A stretch of DNA of 64,000 bases from Hybos culiciformis (GCA_964007475.1 OZ023275.1:23707052-23771051), one strand, 5' to 3'; numbered from the stretch's first letter, positions 50,061 through 63,743 are shown. Program-made: numbers and translations. The notes: generated by a model from the sequence alone, not told the origin.

Positions 50061-51549
50061 TTCTTTCAAATTTTCAACATTTAAAAATTGTAAAAATTTA
50101 TTCGAGGATTTCTTATCTTATCTTTACAAAAAATAAATATATCAAAATCTGTCCATAAATGTGGACATTAGGTACTACATAGTTATCAACGCAGATTTAC
50201 TATTACAGACAGATAATTATAATCTAATTTTAAACTGTATTATATTTTTATTAAACTGTACGGATTTACACACATCGAACAAATACAATTTGCTGAAAAA
50301 TCAGTAAGAGTCAGACAATTTTCATACGAAAGTAGATAGTAAGCTTTTATGGGAGCATTATAGCAACTCAAAAATTGTTAACAGCATTCAATTTTTGTGT
50401 TAGTTTTCTAATTTTTAAATAAACAGCAAATTTCATTTGCTGGATATAAGGCTTTAGTTGCGAAAAAATTAGAATAATTTATTTTTAAAACAATTTTTAA
50501 CTTTGAAACTTTAAAAAACAAATTAATTAAAAGCAAAAAAAAAAATTACATTTCGGTACAACCTAGTGAAGAAGCAGGCGCAAAAAAAAAATTCAATCAT
50601 TTGATATCATTAATTTTTTTTTTTTTAAGTTATTATTTTCAAAACCAGTTTTAGTTCTTAGCTCTCTTGATTTATATAATAAAAAAAATTTTCTACAGTT
50701 TTTTTTTTTTTTATTATTATTTTGCTTACTTCCATTTATTTTCAAGTTCGCTTGTTGTTCATACACTGAAAGAAAATTGTTTAGCAATAGTATACTTTTT
50801 TATTGTGATTTTCTATCTTATACATAAAAAAAAAATTAATGTATATTAATGTACCTATGTATATATGGTTATTTAATAAAAAAAAATAACAACAAAAAAG
50901 AAAATAATATAAAAATCTTTTTTTTTTATTTATTTACCTACTAGGTTGGTAATGCTCTAACGCGCTTCAAAAAATTTAAAAAAAAATTTTTTTTTTTATA
51001 TTACATATTGTGTTTTTTTTTATATTGCCAGAGAAAAAAAAAGCCAGAGATAAATATAACACTTTTACATGGAAGCTCTTGTGTTGTGTAGGGTTAAAAC
51101 CCACACAAATTTTATTACAAGTTTTTTTAATTTTTTTTTTTCATAAATGTAAACTGCATTTTGATAGAGAACAAAAAAAAAAACAAACAAACATATTCAT
51201 TAGAATTAAATTTTAGCTTGTTGTATCTTTAATTTAAATAACATTGAACTTAGAATTGATTTAAAAGCAAAAAAAAAAAAAAAATTTAATTGGGTGGAAA
51301 GTATTTTTTTTTTATTTAAAGATTTTTCACAATACATAATTTTCATAATATAGGATCTTAGCTCAAATTCGTAACTTATAATCCTTTTTTTACATCTTAT
51401 TTAAGTTTCAAAGAGTTGTAAACAAACATTATTAAAAGAAGCCTATATATTTCTTGGCCTTATTTTGGAATTTATAAGTATACATCAGAGGAACATCAGT
51501 ATAAGCGTAACGGGTTGTTAAATAGTTGGAACAGAGATTTATTAAAATA
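50061..51549. other. AT-rich non-coding DNA
   Basis: Low-complexity frames only; no supported feature. Confidence 0.5.
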
Positions 51550-51675
51550 ATGGCTGGCAAAAAAAATGAGAACTTCGAATTATGTGTCTCAGTCCTAGTC
51601 GTCTTAGTCATAGTCGTAATAAGGCTAGATTTAATTGCTGGAAGCTTTCAGAGGGAAATCGTCAATTCAAAATAA
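51550..51675 (+). CDS. Small open reading frame with a hydrophobic segment (41 residues), speculative
   Basis: An ATG in favourable context (AAATAATGG) opens a frame reading MAGKKNENFELCVS, then VLVVLVIVVIRLDLIAG, then SFQREIVNSK and TAA. The hydrophobic stretch at residues 13-24 could be a membrane segment, but it is encoded by an imperfect TAGTCRTCT-like hexamer run, which argues for chance. No splice sites or family are recognised. It may also be part of the older repeat that flanks the hAT element to its right. Confidence 0.2.
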   Translation: MAGKKNENFELCVSVLVVLVIVVIRLDLIAGSFQREIVNSK

Positions 51676-52164
51676 CAACAACAATATTTTTGAATCCAAG
51701 AGAAAAGTATATGCCTACAATAGAACAGTACCTCATTTAGAACAGTACCTCAGCATTTGAATTTAAAATATTTTTTTTATTTTTACTAATACCATTCTCT
51801 GTTCATATATCAACTTTCATCGAAATCGCTTTTAGTCTTCTTATCGATAATCGTGGCTAAAATTTTTTTTTATGTTTTTCTAATTGACATCAACTCATAT
51901 ACAAATTTTCAAGGAAATACATTTTCAGCCCCCGGTTGGAATACATACTTGGACACAATCGAGGTCATTCGATTTTTTTACTTTTCTTTTATCAATATTC
52001 ATCTTCCCACTCACTAATTTTCATCAGAATGCATTCTCAAATTTATAATAATTTAAATTTTATATGAAAGTAATTTAGACTTTCGCCGATTGCGTGCTTA
52101 AAACTCAGTGAATCTCACACTTTGATTGTTTAAAAGCAAGAACGAGATTGGGAATATTTTGGGA
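51676..52164. other. Left half of an older interspersed repeat (interrupted by the hAT element)
   Basis: Words such as CAACTTTCATCGAAATCGC and TACAAATTTTCAAGGAAATA, and the rejoined flank GGGACATACAGACGGATAG (across the hAT insertion), resemble the tails of common insect repeats that end in CAGACGGACGGAC. The family and the left boundary are not clear. Confidence 0.35.
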
Positions 52165-52447
52165 CATACAGACAGGGCCGGTCCTGCTATATGTGCATGA
52201 TGTGCACTTGCACAGGGCGCCTAACGAATAGGGCGCCAATCGATTTGTAGTCAAGAACATGCAAATCCATTCGAAATTGACTACTGTGCTACTGTTCACA
52301 AAAAAACTCTACCCAGAAAATAATCAACACAGTATACAATTTTTTTTGTATATCGTGATCAAATTGCACATTGTATAATGTGCAAATGAGAATTCAGCAT
52401 AGAATAAAATCAACATAGTATTTATGTAAAAAAATTTTTTTGGTATA

Positions 52448-53063
52448 CACTAGGCGGAAAAGTCTGCGTACGGGCTCGTTTCTTATTTTTTGTTCAACAT
52501 GTTCCCAGTTTTTGATGTCATTTAAAAGTACTCTATGAAAAAAGTTTTTTTTTTCAAAATTTAAATTTTGAGAAAAAATATCAATTTTTTGAACTGTCTG
52601 AGTACAGCCTGTTTCAATGCCGCGTCTCAGAAATTAACTAGCAATCTCATTTGAAAGGCAATTGAATGTAGATAATTTTGCGCCATATAATTTTATATGT
52701 ACGATAAGGGAAAGTGTCAAAAATTGTCTTTGAAAGTCATAGGAATAGCTTAGAACTGCTGGAAAATAGGTAGAACCGCTTCTTTTTATGATTTTCAAAG
52801 GCGATTTTTGACACTTTCACTTATCGTAAGGATAAAATTATCTACATTCAATTGCCTTTCAAATGGCATTATTAGTTAATTTTTGAGACGCGGCATTAAA
52901 ACCGGCTGTACGCAGACTTTTCGAAGAATTGATATTTCTCAAAATTTAAATTTTGATAAAAAAATTTTTTTTACAGAGTCCTTTTAAATGACATCAAAAA
53001 CTGGGAACATGTGGAACAAAAAATAAGAAAACGAGCCGGTACGCAGACTTTTTCTACCTAGTG
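52448..53063. mobile_element. Long-armed foldback element with TA target duplication, 616 bp
   Basis: The arms 52448-about 52740 and about 52788-53063 are reverse complements over nearly their whole length. Ends are CACTAGGCGGAAAAGTCTGC and, reversed, CACTAGGTAGAAAAAGTCTG. They enclose a loop of about 47 bases, and the right arm lacks about 15 bases present in the left. TA flanks it on both sides (52446-52447 and 53064-53065), as for Tc1/mariner-type insertions. It has no coding capacity. It sits inside the hAT element, so it arrived later. Confidence 0.9.
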
Positions 53064-53090
53064 TATGTATATTTATTTGAGGACTAGCAC

Positions 53091-53667
53091 TAGACCTACT
53101 GGGAATACCTCGTTAAAAAAAGCGCTTTAGTATAGTCTACTTCATACTTCAAACTGCTTCTCTTAACATAAATTTATGCGGCTCCGGAAATCATTTTTTT
53201 ACACTGCATTCGGCTCGAAGAACAATTCTGACAAAATTTTTTTTTTCACCCGGCCTAAACTTTTTTCATTCTAAATTACAAATAAAGAATTTTCTTGCAC
53301 CCTAAATTACAAATCAAGAATTTTTGTTCCACTGTAAACTACAAATAAAGAATTTTTATTATTTTGTAAAAATAAACATCGAGTTTCAATGACTGACGAG
53401 AATTGAACAAATCAATTAAGGGTGTCATCATTAAAATTACAATTAATTTTGAAGAATTATATATTTTGAACAATGTATAAAATTCATAATTATAAATCAA
53501 AATTATTGTTTTATTTAATTTTTAATATTTTAAAACGGTATATAAATCAAAAATTAAATATATTGATTTTCTTATATACATTTATAATTATTACAAAAAT
53601 TTGCGGCTCTTTAATTTTTGATATTTCTTAAAATTGGCTCGCTTATGTTTTGGGTTGCCCAGGCCTG
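53091..53667. mobile_element. Probable second, degraded hAT element inside the first
   Basis: The right end GGGTTGCCCAGGCCTG reads CAGGCCTGGGCAACCC on the other strand, a hAT-style TIR. The left counterpart around 53091-53109 (TAGACCTACTGGGAATACC) matches only loosely. GCGGCTC and GGCTCG words recur near both sides (about 53177, 53210, 53603 and 53635). The boundaries are tentative. Confidence 0.4.
53271..53357. repeat. Three tandem copies of a unit of about 31 bp
   Basis: CTAAATTACAAATAAAGAAT, CTAAATTACAAATCAAGAAT and GTAAACTACAAATAAAGAAT begin at 53271, 53302 and 53334, each followed by a short T-rich spacer. Confidence 0.85.
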
Positions 53668-53773
53668 GTCTACCTCAATGGTGACGTGAAAATGACTTAT
53701 ACTATGCTTATGGGCGCAATTTTCAAAATCGGCACAGGGCGCCGAAACAGCTAGGACCGGGCCTGCATACAGA

Positions 53774-53860
53774 CGGATAGACGGACGGACAGAAAATGAA
53801 ACCATATAGTCTGTTTTTTCATTTGATGGAAAACGGGCTAAAAATTGAAATACTGCAAAA
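53774..53860. other. Right half of the older interspersed repeat
   Basis: CGGATAGACGGACGGACAGA followed by a less AT-rich tail continues the sequence interrupted at 52164; see the entry for 51676-52164. Confidence 0.4.
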
Positions 53861-56800
53861 AATATACTAAATAAAAATTACATAAATTTAAAAATTGATT
53901 AAATATTATTTTATTATTATACTGAAAATTTAATTTTCTGTAGAATATGAATTGAATTCACCATCCTTAAATCAACATTTTTTTTTTAGATTTCAATTTA
54001 AAAATATAATTCATTTTTAATATTGAATAAATTTTCTCTAACACCACATTATCCCAAAGTTTTATGCGAGCAACAGGTTTAAGACATTGCTGCTTCATTA
54101 CATGAAAAAGAAATAGAATTTATTTCAAAAGAAAAAAATAAAGGAAAAAACTTTTTATTTAATTTCTTATTTTTTTTTTTTTGCTAACAAAGTTCTTTTC
54201 CCGGAGTTAGACATTTAATTGAAAAAGTTTTGAAAATTTTTGTTTGAAAAAGACAAATATAATAAGAATTGAGTTTTTTTTTTTCCTTTTGTTTTACTTT
54301 TCAGAATTTTCTCAACATTATCTGTGTTATAAAAATTACATCTGAAATGTGTAAAAAAAGATGTCTTTTTTTGGTTTTTGTTTAATTTTATTACATAAAG
54401 GGAGCATAAAAAAAAAACATTAATTTTTTATTTATTTTTTTTTGGAAGAAAAAAAAATAAGAAAAATAAATTTACATTTACAGAATCTCTAAAACACCAG
54501 GGAATCAAAGAAACATTGCATGATATAATGTCAAAATTTTAAAATTTCGAATTATTTGTATTTTAAATATTAAAGATTTGACTGCATGCTCAAAATATAT
54601 AAGTTACTATTAAATAAAAAAATAATAATTCTTTTTATACTCTGCCGATATTTTTATGGAGTCTTTATTTCAGTTTTCCTAACTTCTATGATAATGACAA
54701 TATTTATAGGATAAATTATCAGTTTTTAAAAAAGTCAAATATATTTTGCATTACAAAGTTTTGAACCAGCTTCCTGAACATGATAGCGTGTAATGTTTTC
54801 TAAACTAAACAAAATTTTAACACAAAAAATATTTTAATTTTTGTCTTCTAAAGATAATTTAAAAATTTTTCCTTAAATTTCAAGTTTTTTTTTTTATGAA
54901 TTTGAAAGTTAGGAAAAAAAAGAAGAAAAGAATTTCATGTTTTTATTGATTTGATGAGATTTTAACCACATTATGCTCGAGGTGATTTCTGTTTGAGAGC
55001 CAAAAAACATAGTTAATAAGAAATATTTATTCGTCTCGTCAGTTCCAACGGAATTTTATAAAAAAAAAAAAGGTTTTTTTTCCAAAAAGAAAATATGCCC
55101 AGCTAAACACCTTGTTTTTTTTTTGTCCAAACATTAATTTATAATTCTTTGTTTGTTATTTTGTTTTTATAAAAAAAAAACCGCATTAAAACTTATTGCA
55201 CACCATAGTTGATTATCCGAAAAATTAGCTTTCAGAAAAGAAACCACCAAAACATTTAATTTATGTTTATATTTAAATATTGACTCTTAATATCATTTTT
55301 GCATTGTTTTGGCAGTGTTGATTGTTTGATTGCTTGATTTTGTCCCCAGTGATGAAAATTGACCCACTTCCCGACAACCAATCAAGATCAAATTTTGCAC
55401 ATTTAAATGTACTTTAATTAACTTTTTTAAGAAATTTCAATTCTAACATATGTAAAGGATTTATAATAAACATTTTGACCCGAAATAGTCATCTATTTAG
55501 CAATGGAGTCTGTTTTTATGAAAATCGTGATTGATCAATACATCAACAAAATTTTACAAATCAAAAGCTCACTGAAATTAGTAACACAATGTTTTGAACA
55601 TGTTGGCTATGTTGTGTAAAAGAATCAAAATTTAAAAAAAATGTCAAACAGGCCGAAAGAGTTCAACATTTTTGATATGTCATTAGTTATCCAAATAAAA
55701 TGCAAGTAGAACTTCTACTGATATCGCTTTCTTATAACTAACGTGGACCTGATAGAAAATCACTCTAAAAGCCATCTTAGATACACAAATTTAAATATAG
55801 TATTATTATTATTATTAAAAACTGGAAATTTCTATATATTTTTTTTAAATATTCAGGTGTAGTTTTACCTTAAACACGCTTCATAGTAGATTTTACTATA
55901 ATAAAGTATAAAATTGAAAATGTATAGAGTTGCATGTTTTGCATGTTGCGATGCAAAAAAAAAAAGTTGATTTTAACTTTTAAGAAAACTGCATATTCTC
56001 AATGTGAAAAATAAAAAACAATTTTTTTTTACTTTAGATTAAGTTTATTAAAATTAAATAAAAAAAAATAACCAAGCAATAAAGATGTATATGTAGTTGT
56101 GTTGAAAGACAGTCCAAGTGCTTGAAGGAAAAATAAAAAATTATAATAAATGTGTTTTTTCTTTAATATTTTTATAAAATTGTATAATTATGATGCAAAA
56201 TGAAGAAAAAAAAAACACCATTTTTTATAATGTTTTAATTCAAGATCAAGGTTTGAATTTATTATTGTTTTGTTTATATATACAGTTTATTTTATCTTTT
56301 TTTTTTTTTTGTATAATTTGAATATTTTATAAAATGAATTAAGAAACTAAGGTTTTCATTTGAAAATTTATATGAAATGAATCTTACAAAAAAAAAAAAA
56401 AACTCTAAAGGGCATCATCATCAACTTTTTAATGTTATTTTGATATATAACACTGCTTCTATAAAAATAATAAATTCTTAAAAATTTAGCTTGTAGAAAG
56501 AAATAGAAATATTTCGATATCCTGAATTTATCTAAATGAGTTAAATTTATTATTTTCAAACTTTATAAGGATTTATAAAAAAACTATTTAAAATTTATTT
56601 ACTTTTATATATAACATTTTTAAATTATTATTGCACAAAACTCCGAAAAATTGTCCATGAAACAAATCAAAAACATATTTTTTGTTATTTTAAATTAATG
56701 TACCTATATATTTTTATAAAAATTTATTACATATAAAATTTTACCGCCAAAATCTTAATCACAATATATTATGTATATATGTACATACTTAGCAAATGTT

Positions 56801-59456
56801 ATGTTCGCATTCATGAAACAACAAAAAAAAAAAACAAATAAATAAATAAACATGAGAAATTATGATTCAGAGAAAATCAACAATTTATTTATTTTATTTT
56901 TTAAGATTTAAGTTTTAATGATCTGCTATTAGTAAAAATCCTTGAAATTTAAATAAAATACAACAAAGTCTATCTATGTGATTTAATACAAAATTTATAC
57001 CATGTAAAAATTATTAGTTTAAGGAAATAAATGTATAAATAAATTAATAAATTTAATACTGTTTGTGTCCGGCTTTCTGGTGAAAATGCATTTAAAACAT
57101 ATATAATTATAAACATATAGTGGTAGTTATGACATACATATTTATTATGATATTTGTGCAATCGTCGTATCTCAGGATTATCGTTATCACTATTGAATTC
57201 AAATTCCAATTCGAGATTGTGTAACTCATTGGTTTCACTTTAGTTTTTTTGATGAACTATTTTTCTAAATTTAAAGAAAATGAATTTTAAAGAATTTTTT
57301 TTATTGGAACATTTTTAAATTAATAAATAATTTTAACAAATCAATTATAAATATTTTGTTTCGACCTTTTTCAGTTCATCTCATGTTCACGTCATAATTT
57401 AAAATTCAATAAATTTTTCCATTAAATTAGTCAAAGAATCGTTTACAATTTGAGCTTAACAAATCAATGTTATCCCTATATCTCCTATATCTGGAAATTA
57501 AAATATTCTCAACTTTAATAAATTAATATTCTCAAGGTAAAAAAATATTAAACGAAATCAATAAAATCATCGATAAACACAATAAATTGATTGATCAACA
57601 CGATTTAACTATTTGACTCATATCACAATCTCAAAATCCAATATAACATTAAAAAGTACTGGATTTTATTAAATTAAAAAAAAAAGCTCACACATTTTTT
57701 TATAGAATTCTAAATGTTCTTAAAATGTTCTAAATCACCTTTTTTTTTATTTATTAAAAAAAAACTATAAGATAATCTTAGTTAATAATAGCAATAATTT
57801 CCAAGTCAAAACACTTATTGAAAGTTATCAGAAAATGGAAAATAGTAAAGCAAATATACACCATCAACTAATTCGCGTTATGTAAAATTCTGCTAACAAT
57901 AATTTTATCTTTTTTATTTTCTTGAATATTACATATATGCGTATAAATAGTCTTTACTCCATATTAAATTTCATGAATGAAAATTTCATGTAAAATTCTA
58001 TTATTACTGTACCTGAAGTATTTTCGTTATTTTTTTTGAAAACGTTTTTATTTTATTTTTTATAATTAAAATTCCATAATACATAATATGAAGCTATATA
58101 TATATAATAAAAATACGTAATTCTTGGCCTTAACATATAAAAACTACCAAAGCGTGTAGATAGGTATGTATGTTCTGTACGTACGCATACATGAAACTGG
58201 GAAATTGGCATTTTATTCGAGTACGACGGTTAACTTATGTGTAAAATGTGCTAATATAACATATTTACACGTATTTAGATATTTTTAATGAAAAAAAATA
58301 CAATTGACATATTTAATAAAATACAAATTAAAAATACAATTGTTTCCATATGTTATAATTGAATGTTATACGGAGTTCATATAACAAAAGAGGCTGGATT
58401 AAAATAGCATTGTTGAGAGCATTCTGTTATTGAAATTGAATTAAATAAAAATTTCTGAAGACAATATTATTCGACATAGTGAAAATAGTTCAATTGCAAA
58501 ACCAGATAACTCATAAAATACTCATAAAATACTTAGTGATGATTTTAAAACCCTATTGCAGGTTATTCTAAACAAGCAACCATTATTTTTCTACATTGCA
58601 TGCACATTTTATTAAAAATGTAAAGAAAAATATGACAACGATATTATATGTATAATAATAATAATAATAATATGTTTACTGCATAATATTGTGACAGTAA
58701 AAATTATCATGAAATATGATGTAATATGTAATTGATAAAAATATTCTCGCATATTTATGCCAAGTTCTTAGAGATAATTTAATATTTTAACAGTATAACA
58801 TATTAATTAACACTTTATAAAAACACACATTTCATGTTATTGAAATTAGAGAATAATATCTAAATACTAATTTGAAATTAATAATTATATTATATATATA
58901 TCTATTATTTTATAGTTTGGACGTTAGAAAATAAATTCTACCTATTTTTAGCAAATTAAATAGTCATAATTTTAATAATTTATTTATTTGACGTATAGAG
59001 AAGACATTCACATTTAAGTTACGATAAAATAAAGAAAAACAATTCCAATTAAAGTCAATTATTTTCTAGAAATACGTTTAACAATAAATCAAAAATTTCT
59101 CTTCTTTGAGAAATAAAAGGAAAAATAATGAAAAAATTAAAGGCAGCATGCTATGTTGTCCTTTTTAACTTATATCAAAATTTCAAAGAAAAATTAAAAT
59201 AATATTATTAGTATACGTAGCATAAAATGTTTCAAACTTAATTTCTTTAGAGCTTGATTGATATGATTGTTAGACTTTTAATATATGCACATGCAGTTTT
59301 AAAAATTATTGTTGCGTATAAGTAAATTAATTTTATAATAAATGATATCGAAATGATAAGAGAAATTGAAATTTTGGATTTAGATTTTCCTTAAGCATAA
59401 GAGTTATATAAGAGACATTAATTCTTGAGACAATAAACATGCTATAACCCTGAAAA
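53861..59456. other. 5.6 kb of AT-rich non-coding DNA
   Basis: A less AT-rich patch at 55330-55770 shows no recognisable content. An (ATT)n run lies at about 55801-55817 and an (ATA)n run at 58651-58672. On the minus strand 57243-56967 is open for 92 codons without an early ATG (beginning SETNELHNLELEFEFNSDND). Its first third looks coding-like and the rest is low complexity, so I do not call a gene. Confidence 0.45.
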
Positions 59457-59471
59457 ATCGCCGGCGGCGAT
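59457..59471. repeat. GC-rich 15-base palindrome
   Basis: ATCGCCGGCGGCGAT is a perfect inverted repeat around a central G and stands out as all but AT-free in a very AT-rich context. Together with the minisatellite 65 bases to its right it may mark an unrecognised mobile element. Confidence 0.5.
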
Positions 59472-59536
59472 ATAAAAATTAATTATCATTAATGATTATA
59501 TAAATAGATGATGCACGAATAATATTACGATTTATC

Positions 59537-59632
59537 GTCAATTCACCGACAACACAATTAACCGACAACACAATTAACCGAAAACACAATTCACCGAAAA
59601 CACAATTCACAGAATACACAATTCACCGAAAA
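59537..59632. repeat. 16-bp minisatellite, about six copies
   Basis: Tandem units of the form AACACAATTCACCGAA, with variants in AACCGAC, CACCGAA and CACAGAA. The array begins GTCAATTCACCGAC and decays into AATTTTTAG on the right. No coding role is visible. Confidence 0.92.
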
Positions 59633-62600
59633 TTTTTAGATTATAATTTAAATATTTTTTTTATTATAAATTCAAATTAATAATTTGAAACCAGATTCTT
59701 TTCAATATTAAGCCCTCCTTAATTTATTAATTAAGGTTTTCCCTTTTCAATCCAGCAACAATAAATTTCAATACAATATAATCACGATAATATTATTATT
59801 GTTAATTTAAAAAGAAAAATAATAAAAAAATGTTAACATTGAAGCTATAAATTATTGTTTATATGTAAATTCTAATGAAAAAAATATATGAAAAAATCTT
59901 TACGCGGACTATATGATTGATAGAATAAAAGCAATAGATGTGGTAAATTATTGCGACCTCGAATAAGTTCTAACTAAAAAAACGAAAAAAAATTGTTTTT
60001 CTCTTATTTTCATAAAAATGTGGTTTCATTTGATTTTCTTTAAAATAAATTTTGTGGTAAATGCGGTAAAAACAAATTATTTTATTTTGTATTTTATTTT
60101 TTCTCTAATTTTCATAATTTGTAATTTTTTTGTTTACACTTGAGTAAATTAAGCTCCTGTTTTATTTACATTATATATAAAAGCTTTTCAAAATTATTAC
60201 ATTGAAATCTAATGAATATTAAATATTTATAATAAACTTGTTCAGGGTTAAACTTTTACTTAATAAAATATCTGGATATCTTTAAACAAGAAGACATAGT
60301 TATTTAAATTATTAATTTTCTTAGAACATGATATTATGAGCAGCCTGCATAATTTTTTTATATTAAAAAGGTTAACGTTTTTTCCTACATACATTTTAAC
60401 AATAATTAATAATAATTAGATATAATACGAAATTAATATGATTTTTTTTTATATCTCATCTATGTATTATACTCATCTATGTTCAATTGTATAATCACAT
60501 TATGACATGAGAAAAGATAGTCTCTTCACATTACACATAATTCTAGTATTTCTTTTTATTGTTAAAAAATACTGCAAAATTGGTTTTAATTTTCTCAAAA
60601 AAAAATTTTTTAAATCGAGGAACAAAGAAATATTTTAACTTTTGACTGATTTAAGAGCAAATATTTGATCAAGAATCATTGAATTATTAAATTAAATAAA
60701 GTCTATTAAATAACATACATTTATTGTATTATACAATTTATAAATTATGCATTACACGTAATTCGATGGAAGATACTTATGAGACTTAGTCCTTTTTTTT
60801 ATCAAAAACGAAATTTCTAAAAAAGGTTTGTATTGTAGGACATGGACAGTGGTTTAGTCTTATTTAACCATGCAAAAGTTAAAAGTTATTAAAAGTTAAA
60901 AGTTTTTATTCTCTGTTAAATGTGACTTTTCGTACTTATCTCATTAGGACATATATATTAAGATACTAAAAGTTATTATAAATAATGACAAAAGATCATT
61001 CTGTACTTTTATTATCCGAAATATACATACCCTGGAATTCATTAATAAAAAAAAACAAAAAAGACAATGTCTCATCATTACAATTATTTTTTATAATATC
61101 ATAATATGTAAACATATAAATATTTGCTTTACAACATGCATAAAATTTTACACAGTGAAGGAAGGAAATAATTTTTTTTCTTTAACTTTTAAAATTCAAA
61201 ATTTTATAAACTGAAGTTACAGAAGGAAAGCAAGTGTTTTAATGAATTAATTTATTAGAAGCACGTAATATTAAAAAAAAATTATTTGCTTTTTTTTCAA
61301 ATATACATATATATTAATATACATTATTATAATTTAAATATTAATTAAAATATTTTTTCAATGACTTAAAAAATAAAGTATAATATATGTAGTTAAATAT
61401 TTATTAATTATTCATATAAAAAAAAAAAATACATCAAATATAAAATTCCCATGACTTTATTAACGTTGTCGTCGATTACTGTTAAAATAAAAATTAATTA
61501 ATCTATTAGCTACATTATATTTATATATTAGTTTCATACTTATTTGCTTTAATTTTAAGTTTATATTTATTTTTATATAAATTATTGTAAAAAATTGAAT
61601 AGTTGAACTCTAAAATGTATTCACGAAACCATTACCAGCAGTAATTGCTATTATGAATATAATTAATTTTATTTTGCACTTATAAAGCTTAGACTGACAT
61701 TGTCAGTACAAAAATGTAAATATTGTAATCTTGTTTTGAACATATTTTAATTATTTGTTTATAATGCAATCATTTATTTACTTATTGTTATATAAGAATT
61801 TTTTAACAATATTTTCGAACAATATTTCAGTTCATGGCTGATGAATGCTGTTAACTAAAATGCGGCTGAGTATTAAAAGAAATATCTAAATATAAAGAAA
61901 TAAAAAATTTTAAATTATTTAACGTTTTTAGAGAGCTTTAAATATTTAACACAATTTTAGATAATAGATATAGAATTTTTGAAGATAATTGATAATTTTA
62001 ATATTGAGGCTCATTGATTGATTGAGTTCACAATTACAATTTATGGATTTGTATTCTTGTAAATTGGAAATCCTTAAATACTATATATAATATACTTAAT
62101 ATAATATTGAACTCGAAAATGTACGCAATCAAAATTCACAGTTGCCCCCCATTTTGACTGGATGTTTCCGAAGATTAAAATAAAGATTTTTATACAAACT
62201 CAAAAAAATCCTCATACATACAAAAAAAATTTTTATTAATGTTCGAAAACATCCAATGTAAATGGCAAGTTATTGGTTGATATTTTGCGCCAAAAAATTT
62301 TTTATCTTTTGTGAAATATTATATAGATATACTTACTCAAACATAATTTGATCTAAATAAAAGTTAAAACAGGCGTTTTCTAGATCACATTTCCGCACTA
62401 AGAATTTTATTTTGAGAACCTCTGCACAAAACTTAAACTGAAATATAATTTTCTATTAAATCCATTATGTAAATCATAAATATTAGCGTTTACAATATAT
62501 TATACTCCTAGAATAGTACGTATACTATAGATTATTTTTAATTGAGTTGTGAAAAATAAAATTTTAATGTTATTTAATAAAAAAAAATAATTAAAAAAAA

Positions 62601-63740
62601 AAATTAAATGCATTATTCCTAAAAGAATATATTAAATCCTTAATTCCGTTTTAATTTTTAGTAAAATTAAGTTGTTTCAAGAAAATTTTATAATTAAATT
62701 TTATTTTTCATGGGTTCAAATACCTTGAAGAAAATAATTTAAAAAAAAAATTACAACCGTTTTGGACAAATTAAAGTAACTCAGGGTGATTTTGCAGATG
62801 TAACGTAAAATATTTTTAGATAATAATAATTTTAACATTAATATTACGTAATGGGCTGTAAAAATAATTTAATAGTTTTTGTTTTTTTATTTATAAACTT
62901 TAAACAGAAAATTTGCCACATTTCCCTTTTAACTACAAGAAAAACTTAATATAAACAACATCAGAATATTAAAAGAATAATTGAAATTATAAAAAATAAT
63001 CTAACCGGAAATTAAAGTTAAACAAAAATAAAACATATTATGAAAGCATTTTATATATTTTTTTAATTATATAATTTAGTTATTATAAACATAAGAGAAG
63101 CTCTTAATTAAGCCCTCCAGCAATTCCATTCTAAACTAAATAAAAAATAGGTCTGCCAAATTACATGATATTTTAACTTATATACATAGATCAATTTATA
63201 AATAATATGGTTCGTAAGATCTCTTAAAATTCAAGTAAAATGGAATTAAAAATCAAAATTGTAAATATGGTAATGTAATAATAAAATACTTATCTAAAGA
63301 ATCGAAAAATAGGGAAAATATAGACCTTTAAAGTTGATTAATAGATTACACTACACCCAAAGAAATTTGTCCCAAAGAAATTTATAGCTAATAATAATTT
63401 GAAATTAGCATACGTTTTCAGAAAACCAAAAAAAAAAATATTTATACACTTAAAAATAAGGCAATAAAGATTAATATGAAACATGTATATATATACATAT
63501 TTATACATATAATGTTTAAAGCTTTGAAGAAGCTGCTGATATTAGATTGGAATTGTCATTATTTTATTATTATTCTTAAGAAAATAAGTACTTTAATCTT
63601 AATAGAATACCATAAGGTTTAATTTTTTTTTAAGTAATTTCGATTAATATCGATTTTTAACCTTATGTAATAAACGTTTTATGCCAACAATTTTGAATCA
63701 ACAATTTTTTTTATAAATTTGTTATTTTTTATATTTTAAA
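59633..63740. other. 4.1 kb of AT-rich non-coding DNA
   Basis: No supported exon, RNA gene or bounded element; direct repeats of AAAAGTTAAAAGTT at about 60877-60905 are the only local structure noticed. Confidence 0.5.
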
Positions 63741-63743
63741 AGA

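Larger units (their letters stand above)
52165..53773. mobile_element. hAT element with 8-bp target duplication, itself hit by later insertions
   Basis: The terminal inverted repeats are CAGGGCCGGTCCT (from 52173) and, on the other strand, CAGGCCCGGTCCT (ending 53765). GCACAGGGCGCC words occur in inverse near both ends (about 52211 and 53732). The perfect duplication CATACAGA lies at 52165-52172 and 53766-53773. Without the inserted DNA the core is only a few hundred bases, so it was a non-autonomous element. Minus-strand frames over its two ends (52105-52299 and 53611-53805) are shadows of the TIRs. Confidence 0.9.

Noticed and set aside
56967..57243. 92-codon minus-strand open stretch
   Set aside because: No early ATG, only a weak acceptor-like AAAG in front, and two thirds of the translation is low complexity.
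62711..62725. GGGTTCAAATACC resembling a B box
   Set aside because: No upstream A box; surrounding sequence cannot fold as a tRNA.
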